Assembly: GCA_937910255.1 (NCBI GenBank)
Contig: CALEOQ010000348.1
Coordinates: 1-10,042, forward strand
Direction: 5' to 3'
Length of the DNA: 10,042 nucleotides
Source of the DNA: an uncultured Caulobacteraceae bacterium
GTDB taxonomy: Bacteria; Pseudomonadota; Alphaproteobacteria; Caulobacterales; Caulobacteraceae
In this document: piece after piece, positions 1 to 7,120 of the stretch
Layout: each line of letters starts with the position of its first letter
Numbering within the stretch: the stretch's first letter is position 1
The notes under the pieces: model-generated
What the model was told of the DNA's origin: nothing
The model's database searches: none
Seen by the model: only the letters and a program-made list of their open reading frames with translations
Translations under genes and position numbers: made by a program

Positions 1-3000
1 GTTGTGGTTAGGTGAGGCGGGGGCGCGCGAGACTCGCTCTCTTCCACGCCGCGCGGCTGTGCGGGGGGGCGGGGGGGGGGGGGGCGGCGGCGGCGGCGGG
101 TTGGTGACGGCCGCCGTGCCGGCGGAGGTGACGCTCTCGGCCGTGCCGCGATCATCGGTGTAGCTGATCTTCACGGTGATCGTCTGGCCGAGCAGCGCTT
201 GCGTGACCGTAAGGCTGTTGGCCGTCGCCCCGCCGATGTCGGCGCCATCGGCCATCCACTGATAGGCGAAGTTCGCCGGATTGAGCCCATCGGCGTCGGC
301 CAGGGTCTGGTCGATGCTGAGCGTCGCGCCGACCTGCGGGGCGCCTGAAACCACCACCGCGCCGGTGGGCAGGTCGTTCACATTGCTGATCGCCACGCTG
401 ACCACGTCGGTCTGGCTGGAGAAGGCCGTGCCCGCGCCGTTGGTCGAGACGTCGGCCACGCCGCCATTGGCGCCGCTCGTCCGGTCCCAGGCGCGGAAGG
501 TGATCGCATCGGCGAGCGTCCCGGCGACATTGGCGCCCGGCTGGAAATAGACCCGCGCATCCGATGTGAGCAGCAGGGCCGAGGTGGCGGACAGGGCCGG
601 AGCCTGGGTCCAGTGAGCGCCGCCGTCGGTGGAATACCAGAGCGTGCCCTGGGCGCTGGAGCCCACCACGGCCATGCCCTGCAGGGCGCCGCTGTCCACG
701 TCGCTGGCGCCGCCGAGCAGGTGGGAGACCAGCGAGCTTCCCGCCGCGCTGCCGTTGGTGGGGGCGGGCGCATCCTCCACGAGAGCAATCCGGCTTGGCG
801 AGTTGGCGGGATCGAGGAGGGGGGCGTCGTTGGCGTTGCTGACAGCAAGCGTGATCGTCTGCCCGACGCTGGTCAGACCGCCATCGCTGGCGGCGAACTC
901 GATCACCCGGTTGCTGTTGCCTGCGCCCGTGGCGGGATTGGCGCTCGTGGTGCTGTAGGTGATCGAGCGCAGGGCGCTCTCATACTGGGCCACCGTCGCG
1001 GCGCCAGACAGGGTCAGCACCCCAGTGGCTGCGTTGTAGGATCCGGAAATTCCGTTCTGATCGACGAATCCCAGCCCGTCACCGGACACGAAGTCGGTGA
1101 CCCTGATCGTCGCCCCGGTCAGGTTGGCGCTGTCGGCGTCGGTGATCGTCAGGGCCGGCGCCAGGACGGTGGCCGCGCCGTCTTCCGCATGGGCCGGACT
1201 CCCGGCGCCGACGGCGATCACCGGCCGGGCCGTGATCGTCAGCCCGAAGGTCTGGCCGGTGAGCGCAGCGGCGCTGTCTTCGCCGCCGTCGGCGACGCTG
1301 AAGCCGACGCTGTCGCTGACGCCGCCCCCGCCGCCGTGCAGATACTTCACCCGGCCCTGGTCGATATCGTCCTGCGTGAAGGTCGCCGCGGCGCCGCGCG
1401 TTTCGCCGCCATCGACGACCGAATTGCCATTGGCGTCGATGAACAGCGTGCCCTGCGTCGGGGCCGTCGTGATGGTGTAGGTGATCCCGGTCCCGCTATC
1501 GTCGGGATCGCCTTCCCGCAGCATGGTGTTGGCGATGGTGACCAGGCCGCCGGTCTCCGTGGCGGCCCCGGTGTTCAGATAGCCCTTCGCCGGATCGGTG
1601 GTCGGCGCGTCATTGACCGAGGTGACCGCGATGGTCCGCGTCGCAGCGCCGCTGTTGGCCGAGCCGTCGTTCACCACGAAGGTGACGGTGCGCGCGCTGG
1701 CGTCGGGGGTCTCAGAGGTGTTCACATAGGTGACCGACCTCAACGCCGCCTGCCATTGGGCGACGCTGGCCGTCGCGCCCGGGGACATCAGGGTCAGGGT
1801 CCCGGTGGCGGCGTTGAAGCTGGCCGACACATTGCCCATGCCGCCGCTATTGGTGAAGGCGAGCACGTCCTGCCCGGCCGCGAAGTGGCCCGTGATCTGC
1901 ACCGTCGCGCTGGAGAGACTGGCGCTGTCAATGTCTGAGAGGGTCAGGGCGCCATCGATCACCGTCGCGGTTGCGTTCTCCGCATAGGCCAGGGAACCGC
2001 CGCTGGTGGTCAGGATCGGGGCGTCGTTCACCGCGGTGACGTCGAGGGTGATGGTCCCGTTCGTCGGGCCCGCATCTGAGGCGTCTCGCACCTGGGTGGT
2101 GATCGTGGCGTCCTGATCGCGGTCGGCCGCCGGGGTGAAGGCGGCCTGGGCGAGTGCGGCGTTCACGTCTGCGGTGGAGCCGGTCACCGTCCAGACGCCC
2201 GTGCCGGCGCTGTAGGTCGAGGTGGCCGAGCCGAAAGTGCCGGTGCTCAGGACGCCCGCGGCCGGGGTGGACAGGGTCAGGGTCGCGGTGATCGTCTCAC
2301 CGGCGTCCACATCGCTGACCACGATGTCGCCCAGGGCCACGGCGCCGCCGGGATCCTCGTTATAGGTGACCGTCTGGGTCAGGTTGGTCGCCGTCGGCGC
2401 ATCATTCACCGAGGTGGTGGTGACCTGGGTGGTCGTGTGGGCCGCGCCACTGGCGGTCCCGTCATTGGGCGTGAGGGTGAAGGTGGTCTGGACCGTTCCG
2501 CCCACCGCCGTCTGGTTCCCCGTCGGCGTGAACACCAGGGCCTGAAGCCTGGCCGAAAGCTCCGCCGGGCTGGCGCCGGTCAGGGTGTAGCTGCCGGCCG
2601 TCCCGGTCAGCCCCACGCCCGAGAGCGCGCCGTTGGCCGCGGTGTAGGCGATGGTGATCGTCCCCCCGGAGCCCTCGGTGTCGGTGAAGCTCAGCGGAGC
2701 GAAGGGCGTCGTAGTGGCCGTATCGTTGATGGCTGGCGTCGCGGCCGTCCCGGCGATCGCCGGAGCCACATTGTCGACGAAGGCCGCGTTCAGCGTGCCC
2801 ATATTGTAAATGTTGTTCTGGGGGTCAGGGGTGAGGCCGGGCGAACCCGTCCCGCCTTCGAGGCCGCCAGCGCCGCCGGCGCCGGCGTTTCCGGTCATGG
2901 CCGAGAAGTTCGCCGCGGTGATCTTGACCACGCCTTCATTCCAGATCCCGCCGACCCCACGCCCGCCCGCGCCACCGTCTTGGTTGAAGCCGCCGCCGCC

Positions 3001-4377
3001 GCCACCGCCGCCACCACCGCCGCCCGCGCCGAGATTGCTCGAAATCAGCGAGGTTCCGACGACCGTCAGGGTCGCGCCGCTGGCGTTGAACACGCCACCG
3101 GCCGCAGAACCGCCGGCGCCGCCAACGCCGGTGTAGCCGCCGCCGCCGCCGCCGCCACCGATGGATATCGCGCCATTGGAGGCTGAACCTCCGCTCCCGC
3201 CATTGGCCGCTCCATAGTAGGAGGCCCCCCCGGCCCCGCCTACCGCTGAACCGCCGCCGCCGCCCACGGAGTAGTTCCCGCCGCCGCCGGCGCCGCCGGT
3301 CGCCCCGGACGGATTGCCGGGGACGCTGAGACCGTCCGCATCGTTTCCACCGACTGCGCCGCCGCGGCCGGAGAACCCGCCGCCGCCGCCGCCGCCACCG
3401 CCTACGATGTTGTTGCCGGTCGTGCCGCCGCCGCCCCCGCCGCCCGAGGCGACGTTCTGCGTCACCGTCACATCGCGCAGGGTCAGAGCGCCCTGATTGG
3501 CGATCCCTGCGCCCAGGCCGCCGCCGCCCGCGCCCGGCGCATTCCCACCCTGGCCCGCGAGCAGGCCGCCGCGGATGGTGAGGTTCTGGATCTCCACATT
3601 GTCGCCCGACGAGACCGACAGGACGCCGCCATAGTAGTTCGCGTTCAGGCTGAAGCCGCCGCCGACAATGGTCAGGGCGTGGCTCTCGGCGAGATTGACG
3701 GCCGCCAGATAGCCGCTGGTGAAGTCGCCCTGCCCCGCCGCGGTGATGTTGGCGGTGAAGGTGATGATGTCGGCCACGCCGTTGCTGGCCGCCGTGCTGA
3801 GCGCGGCCTTCAGTTGGGCCATGGAGGCGACGCTGAAGGTGGCCAGCTGGATGTCGGCGTCCGCCAGCGCCTCGGCGTCCACGGCGTTCGACGCCGTCAC
3901 CGTCCCGGTGGTGATCTCCAACTCCCAGTCGCCGCCCAGATGGGCGCCGCCGGTGGCGTCGGTCGAGGCGGCGATATCGGCGCCCGTCGCCTCAGCCAGA
4001 CCCTGGATGAAGGCCGCCCCGACCTCGCCGGCGCCCACGTCGCAACCCCAGAGGTGGATGTCGCCATCCTCCGACAGGGCCTGGCCGATCTGCGCCAGAG
4101 CCGGGGCGTAATCGGCGAGGTTGCCCGAATGGAGGGAGCCGGAGCCCATCAGCAGCAGGCCTTCGTCGCCATGACCCACCAGGTGGATGGCTGACACATC
4201 GCTGCGGCCGGCCAGGGCCTCGCGGATCTGCTCCACACCGTCCTGATCGGACTCGATCCACACCACCTCAGCGCCCTGGAACCCGGCGATGATCGCCTCA
4301 TGATCGGGCGTGCGAGCGTCGACGAACACGATCTCGGCCGACAGGCCGCTGGCGCCTGCCGCTACGGAACTGGTCAT
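1..4377 (-). CDS. Giant DUF4347 / cadherin-like repeat surface adhesin, 3' end off the window edge
   Basis: The frame is open from ATG 4377 to the left edge, about 1459 codons, with no stop. Residues about 12-170 form a DUF4347 domain: VFVDARTPDHEAII at the start, IHLVGHGDEG (His65, His69), LHLWGCDVGAGE-type strand ending in Cys112, then GADIAASTDATGG and GGDWELE. DUF4347 is known as the N-terminal domain of very large bacterial surface proteins. Residues about 180-280 resemble a parallel beta-helix (VEIQNLTIRGG). Residues about 280-516 are extremely Gly-rich, with 12 consecutive Gly at 452-463. From about 570 onward come cadherin-like/VCBS-type repeats whose boundaries carry NDAP-like motifs near residues 656, 781, 919, 1180 and 1332. 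The last complete unit is Ig-like (YQWMADGADIGGAT, SYTDDRGTAESVTSA), followed by polyproline. I see no signal peptide and only one Cys. Type I secretion is inferred from composition, since the C-terminal secretion signal would lie outside the window. AAGG 8 nt before the ATG supports the start. It follows the sulfotransferase gene by 19 bp. Ligand unknown. Confidence 0.88.
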   Translation of the reverse strand, partial: MTSSVAAGASGLSAEIVFVDARTPDHEAIIAGFQGAEVVWIESDQDGVEQIREALAGRSDVSAIHLVGHGDEGLLLMGSGSLHSGNLADYAPALAQIGQALSEDGDIHLWGCDVGAGEVGAAFIQGLAEATGADIAASTDATGGAHLGGDWELEITTGTVTASNAVDAEALADADIQLATFSVASMAQLKAALSTAASNGVADIITFTANITAAGQGDFTSGYLAAVNLAESHALTIVGGGFSLNANYYGGVLSVSSGDNVEIQNLTIRGGLLAGQGGNAPGAGGGGLGAGIANQGALTLRDVTVTQNVASGGGGGGGTTGNNIVGGGGGGGGGFSGRGGAVGGNDADGLSVPGNPSGATGGAGGGGNYSVGGGGGSAVGGAGGASYYGAANGGSGGSASNGAISIGGGGGGGGYTGVGGAGGSAAGGVFNASGATLTVVGTSLISSNLGAGGGGGGGGGGGGFNQDGGAGGRGVGGIWNEGVVKITAANFSAMTGNAGAGGAGGLEGGTGSPGLTPDPQNNIYNMGTLNAAFVDNVAPAIAGTAATPAINDTATTTPFAPLSFTDTEGSGGTITIAYTAANGALSGVGLTGTAGSYTLTGASPAELSARLQALVFTPTGNQTAVGGTVQTTFTLTPNDGTASGAAHTTTQVTTTSVNDAPTATNLTQTVTYNEDPGGAVALGDIVVSDVDAGETITATLTLSTPAAGVLSTGTFGSATSTYSAGTGVWTVTGSTADVNAALAQAAFTPAADRDQDATITTQVRDASDAGPTNGTITLDVTAVNDAPILTTSGGSLAYAENATATVIDGALTLSDIDSASLSSATVQITGHFAAGQDVLAFTNSGGMGNVSASFNAATGTLTLMSPGATASVAQWQAALRSVTYVNTSETPDASARTVTFVVNDGSANSGAATRTIAVTSVNDAPTTDPAKGYLNTGAATETGGLVTIANTMLREGDPDDSGTGITYTITTAPTQGTLFIDANGNSVVDGGETRGAAATFTQDDIDQGRVKYLHGGGGGVSDSVGFSVADGGEDSAAALTGQTFGLTITARPVIAVGAGSPAHAEDGAATVLAPALTITDADSANLTGATIRVTDFVSGDGLGFVDQNGISGSYNAATGVLTLSGAATVAQYESALRSITYSTTSANPATGAGNSNRVIEFAASDGGLTSVGQTITLAVSNANDAPLLDPANSPSRIALVEDAPAPTNGSAAGSSLVSHLLGGASDVDSGALQGMAVVGSSAQGTLWYSTDGGAHWTQAPALSATSALLLTSDARVYFQPGANVAGTLADAITFRAWDRTSGANGGVADVSTNGAGTAFSSQTDVVSVAISNVNDLPTGAVVVSGAPQVGATLSIDQTLADADGLNPANFAYQWMADGADIGGATANSLTVTQALLGQTITVKISYTDDRGTAESVTSAGTAAVTNPPPPPPPPPPPPRTAARRGRERVSRAPASPNHN

Positions 4378-4385
4378 GGGGTACA

Positions 4386-4389
4386 CCTT
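4386..4389 (-). promoter_or_regulatory. Ribosome binding site of the DUF4347 adhesin gene
   Basis: On the minus strand AAGG lies 8 nt before ATG 4377, inside the 19-bp gap after the sulfotransferase stop codon. It fixes the adhesin start. With no room for a promoter or terminator in the gap, it also supports co-transcription. Confidence 0.6.
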
Positions 4390-4396
4390 GGAACGA

Positions 4397-5233
4397 TCAG
4401 ACGGGAGCTTGGGGGGAGGTGGCGGAGATCAGGTTCGCGCGGCTGTCGCCGAGCTCGCGCCAGAACGACATGGCGTCGAGGCGGGCGAACAGGTCAGGAG
4501 GTAACACCGTCTGGCGACGGACGGGCGCGACCTGGGGTCGCACGCGATGAAGACCCGGCAATCCCAGGTTCTGGTCGAAGGCCGGCGCGTCGAACACGAC
4601 ATTCTCGATATCGTGGGCAAACCGCGGCTCGCCCAGGAAGTCGTAGATCAGATCGAGGACCTTGCCCGGGGCGGCGGTGAGCAGGTCGAAATCCACCAGC
4701 AGCAGGCTGTCGGCGTGTTCGCCATAGACCGCCTCCTTCAGGGCCGACCAGGCGAAGCCCACGAAACGGTCGCTCTGCGACAGGGCCTCGACCCGCGTAA
4801 AGACGGTGGCGCGCTCGGAGTCGTTGTTGAAGAGACGACTTTCCAGGAAGGCCTGTTCGCGCCCCAGCCGCTCGAGGCTGTCCATCACCCAGGCGACGCT
4901 TCGCACGCAGCAGATCACCTTGGCGTCCGGAAACAGCCGCTTCAGCGCCGGCAGCCGGGCGCACCAGGCGCGGTTGGTGTCGACGATCACCCGCTTTTCC
5001 TGCTGGTCGGCGTAATAGGAGTCGAACAGGCCCCGCAGGATGCGGCCCCGCTGGGCGTCATCGAGAAGCACCGAGGTCTCGGTCCAGGCGCCCATCGCAT
5101 TGCGGGTGGCGTGGAACAACGGGCCGACGGGGCTGGAGATACCCGCCGCGACGGCCGGGTTTTGCCGCAGCAACGCCGACAAGAGCGTCGATCCGGATCG
5201 GGGAAGGCCCGAGATAAAATGGTAGGTGCTCAT
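4397..5233 (-). CDS. PAPS-dependent sulfotransferase family protein
   Basis: A 278-residue protein of the P-loop sulfotransferase fold, which transfers sulfate from 3'-phosphoadenosine-5'-phosphosulfate to a hydroxyl (or amine) acceptor. Residues 8-18 (SGLPRSGSTLL) are the 5'-phosphosulfate-binding loop, preceded by the usual first strand (YHFI). Residues 106-121 (VICCVRSVAWVMDSLE) match the 3'-phosphate-binding strand and helix, with Arg111 and Ser119 as expected ligands. Other blocks that look family-specific are VDTNRAWC (84-91) and the FLGEPRF region (199-205). The length is normal and nothing looks broken. No signal peptide or membrane segment is visible, so it should be cytosolic. ATG 5233 is the only sensible start: the in-frame codons just upstream contain no ATG, GTG or TTG. 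The Shine-Dalgarno signal is poor. The acceptor cannot be read from sequence; placement 19 bp before the adhesin gene suggests the adhesin or a surface glycan, which is inference. Confidence 0.88.
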   Translation of the reverse strand: MSTYHFISGLPRSGSTLLSALLRQNPAVAAGISSPVGPLFHATRNAMGAWTETSVLLDDAQRGRILRGLFDSYYADQQEKRVIVDTNRAWCARLPALKRLFPDAKVICCVRSVAWVMDSLERLGREQAFLESRLFNNDSERATVFTRVEALSQSDRFVGFAWSALKEAVYGEHADSLLLVDFDLLTAAPGKVLDLIYDFLGEPRFAHDIENVVFDAPAFDQNLGLPGLHRVRPQVAPVRRQTVLPPDLFARLDAMSFWRELGDSRANLISATSPQAPV

Positions 5234-5392
5234 ACCAACACAACAAATGCACCGAGAAAAAGTCGGGCCGTAGCGAATGCTAATTTATGACCTTGACCAT
5301 CTTGTGGTCTGGTTCGCCCCAAGACGCAAATCCGGGCGCTGGAACCTCATGCAGACCCGGCCCATGGCCAAGCTTAACTGGACGGCGCCTCA

Positions 5393-5413
5393 GCCCAGGA
5401 ATTGATCCTGGGC
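5393..5413. repeat. Perfect 8-bp inverted repeat (GCCCAGGA / TCCTGGGC)
   Basis: Arms GCCCAGGA (5393-5400) and TCCTGGGC (5406-5413) flank a 5-nt loop ATTGA. There is no following T-run, and the site lies upstream of a gene rather than after one, so it is not a typical Rho-independent terminator. The right arm with its two preceding bases (GATCCTGGGC, 5404-5413) recurs exactly at 5438-5447. This looks like a short intergenic palindromic element of the kind dispersed in many alphaproteobacterial genomes. Whether it is multi-copy cannot be told from this window. Confidence 0.6.
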
Positions 5414-5437
5414 AAGGCCGGGCGGCCGGTCGCCTGC

Positions 5438-5476
5438 GATCCTGGGCCCGAATCCAGGGCCCGAACCCAGGCCCTG
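5438..5476. repeat. Short direct and inverted repeats upstream of the GST gene
   Basis: GATCCTGGGC (5438-5447) copies 5404-5413. It overlaps a tandem pair of 13-mers, GGGCCCGAATCCA (5444-5456) and GGGCCCGAACCCA (5457-5469), which differ at one base. CCTGGG (5441-5446) can also pair with CCCAGG (5466-5471). The cluster ends within about 15 nt of the GST start codon, so it would lie in the 5' leader if transcription starts upstream of it. Confidence 0.55.
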
Positions 5477-5478
5477 GC

Positions 5479-5483
5479 GGGGA
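5479..5483 (+). promoter_or_regulatory. Probable ribosome binding site of the GST-like gene
   Basis: GGGGA lies 6 nt upstream of ATG 5490, immediately after the repeat cluster. It supports this start. Confidence 0.45.
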
Positions 5484-5489
5484 CAAGGC

Positions 5490-6167
5490 ATGGCGACGCT
5501 TATCTTTCACTCGATGGCCGGCAGCGCCTATCTGTGGACCGCCATGCTGGCGGCCGACGAAAAGGGCGTCGACCATGAGCTGAACCCCCTGGTCCTCGGC
5601 TCAGAAGCCCATCTGCGGCTGCACCCGTTCGGCAAGATGCCGGTGATGCAGCATGGCGAGGTTATCGTCTACGAGACCATGGCCATCACCCATTATATCG
5701 ACCGCGCCTTCGAAGGGCCGCCGCTCCAGCCGCCCGACGCCCTTGGCCAGGCCGAGGTGCTGCGCTGGATCAGCGTGGTCAACGCCTATGTATTCCCGAT
5801 CATGAACCGCTTCATGAAAGAGCGCCTGGTGCGTCCGAACTGGGGGTTCGAGGTGGATCAGGATTTCCTTCAGGCCGCTCGCGATCCGCTTCGTCTGCAG
5901 ATGCGGCTGATCGGCGAGGCCGTGGCGGACGGCGGCTATCTGGTGGGACGTCAGCTGACCCTGGCCGACGCCTTCCTGCTGCCGAACCTGCTGTTTTTCG
6001 GCCGCACGCCGGAGGGCGCCGCCCTGCTGGAGGAGACCCCGGCGGCCAAGGCCTGGCTGGAGCAGATGATCTCGCGGCCGAGCTATGTCGGAAGCCCCAT
6101 GGATCATGCCTATGTCGCCTTCCACAGCCTGGCCGCCGATCCCCAGCCGATCTGGCCCCCCGACTGA
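5490..6167 (+). CDS. Glutathione S-transferase family protein
   Basis: A 225-residue cytosolic-type GST. The N-terminal thioredoxin-like domain (about 1-77) starts ATLIFHSMAGSAYLWTAMLA, with candidate active-site residues Ser8, Ser12 and Tyr14. It contains the cis-proline segment GKMPVM (Pro51) and the gamma-glutamyl-binding turn YETMAITHYID, with Glu62-Thr63 where most family members have Glu-Ser. The helical C-terminal domain (about 85-205) carries the conserved folding motif LTLADAFLLPNLLF (Thr157-x-x-Asp160 N-cap). Length is typical. The family conjugates or isomerises electrophiles with glutathione, or acts as a peroxidase or ligandin; the subclass and substrate are not clear. The gene stands alone, divergent from the sulfotransferase and convergent with flgL, with 8 bp between stop codons. 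No functional link to the flagellar genes is apparent. Confidence 0.88.
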   Translation: MATLIFHSMAGSAYLWTAMLAADEKGVDHELNPLVLGSEAHLRLHPFGKMPVMQHGEVIVYETMAITHYIDRAFEGPPLQPPDALGQAEVLRWISVVNAYVFPIMNRFMKERLVRPNWGFEVDQDFLQAARDPLRLQMRLIGEAVADGGYLVGRQLTLADAFLLPNLLFFGRTPEGAALLEETPAAKAWLEQMISRPSYVGSPMDHAYVAFHSLAADPQPIWPPD

Positions 6168-6175
6168 CCGTCGCC

Positions 6176-7108
6176 CTATCTCAGGACGTTGAGCAGGGAG
6201 CTTTCCTTCAGGGCTACGAAGACCTGGGCGGCGGCCTGGACGGAGATCTGGGCCTGTTCGAGGTTGGAGATGGCCAGGGTCATGTCGGCGTCGACGATGT
6301 CGCCGATCATGCTCTTCATGCTGTTGGTGCGGATCACCAGATCCTCCTTCACCGACTCGACCCGGCTCTGGACCATGCCGTTGCGGCCGGCGGTGTTGAT
6401 CTGGTCGTTGTAGACGTCGTCCCAGACCTGCAACTGACCCTCCAGGAATGTGCGCTGGGCGACGGTGAGTTCGCCGGTGAAGGGGCCGTCGACCCCCTCG
6501 TGAAAGGTCTGCATCGCCTTGAAGGCCTCCATCATGTCCGTGCCGAAGGAGTCGGCCAGGAAGCCCGTATTGACGAGGGTGGAGTCATCGACCTTGGCCT
6601 GGGCGATGAAGGTGTCGTTGTGGAAGTAGTCGGACACATTGGTCGCCGGGATGGTCAGGTCGCTGAGCGCGGTGGCTGAAAACGGCGCGGTGTCCACCTG
6701 GCCGCCGGCAAACAGGTACTTGCCCCCATAGCGGCTGTTCAGCCCCTCGGCGCCATTGCGAAAGGCGCCCTGCATGTCCTGCATGAGGGTGTCCACCCGC
6801 CCGCTGGCGATGGCTTCGGCGATCGCCTGGCGGGCCGTCTGGGCGGCGTCGGCCACCTGGTTGAGGGCGAAGTCCTGGGTGATCAGCTTGTCGTTCACGA
6901 GCTTGTTCTGCTCGGTATAGCCCGCCAGACGTGTGTCGATCGAGCGCATCGCCGTCAGCATCTCGGCGTTGCGCGAATAGTCCTTCAGGTCCGAACCGTT
7001 CTTTTGGCTCGAGACCTTTTCCCCGGCGTCGGTCTGCCGCTGCTGGGCGGCGGTCAGGTTGGCCAGGACGGCGCTGTAGTTTCCGCCGGTGGAGACGCGG
7101 CTCACCAT
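6176..7108 (-). CDS. flgL: Flagellar hook-associated protein 3 (FlgL), hook-filament junction
   Basis: A 310-residue flagellin-superfamily protein, close to the usual FlgL length. The N-terminal D0/D1 coiled-coil begins MVSRVSTGGNYSAVL and passes through EKVSSQKNGSDLKDYSRNAEM, the place where flagellins carry the SGKRIN-type turn. The C-terminal D0 helix ends ISVQAAAQVFVALKESSLLNVLR. The position directly after flgK separates it from flagellin proper, and the central domain (SRYGGKYLFAGG, typical of FlgL) agrees. FlgL sits on FlgK at the distal end of the hook and seats the first flagellin subunits; it is exported by the flagellar type III system, so it lacks a cleaved signal peptide. The start is supported by GAGGA 7 nt upstream. 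It ends 8 bp from the convergent GST stop, with no visible terminator between them. Confidence 0.93.
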   Translation of the reverse strand: MVSRVSTGGNYSAVLANLTAAQQRQTDAGEKVSSQKNGSDLKDYSRNAEMLTAMRSIDTRLAGYTEQNKLVNDKLITQDFALNQVADAAQTARQAIAEAIASGRVDTLMQDMQGAFRNGAEGLNSRYGGKYLFAGGQVDTAPFSATALSDLTIPATNVSDYFHNDTFIAQAKVDDSTLVNTGFLADSFGTDMMEAFKAMQTFHEGVDGPFTGELTVAQRTFLEGQLQVWDDVYNDQINTAGRNGMVQSRVESVKEDLVIRTNSMKSMIGDIVDADMTLAISNLEQAQISVQAAAQVFVALKESSLLNVLR

Positions 7109-7115
7109 GTGATGG

Positions 7116-7120
7116 TCCTC
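7116..7120 (-). promoter_or_regulatory. flgL ribosome binding site overlapping the flgK stop codon
   Basis: GAGGA on the minus strand shares its first two bases with the flgK stop TGA (7121-7119) and lies 7 nt before the flgL ATG. With only 10 bp between the genes, this arrangement favours translational coupling, which would keep FlgK and FlgL output matched. Coupling itself is inferred. Confidence 0.65.

Larger units (their letters stand above)
5234..5489. other. Divergent intergenic region between sulfotransferase and GST genes
   Basis: This 256-bp gap must hold the promoters for the leftward sulfotransferase/adhesin operon and the rightward GST gene. I could not pick out a convincing -35/-10 pair or sigma-54 site on either strand. 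The part next to the sulfotransferase (about 5236-5290) is less GC-rich than its surroundings. The part next to the GST (5393-5480) is built from short palindromes and direct repeats, listed separately. No ORF with coding character is seen. Confidence 0.7.

Noticed and set aside
613..1938. Open frame of 441 codons on the plus strand opposite the adhesin repeats
   Set aside because: The minus-strand frame gives coherent NDAP-bounded cadherin-like repeats; the plus frame is an Arg/Gly-rich shadow without family features.
2980..3420. CRISPR or minisatellite array
   Set aside because: The periodicity is simple GCC/ACC triplets coding for glycine within an open reading frame, not repeat-spacer units.
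4547..5290. Plus-strand open frame opposite the sulfotransferase (247 codons)
   Set aside because: The minus strand encodes a clear PAPS-binding P-loop enzyme with all expected motifs; the plus frame is low-complexity antisense.
5393..5413. Rho-independent terminator
   Set aside because: The hairpin has no U-tract and lies between divergent genes, where no transcript should end.
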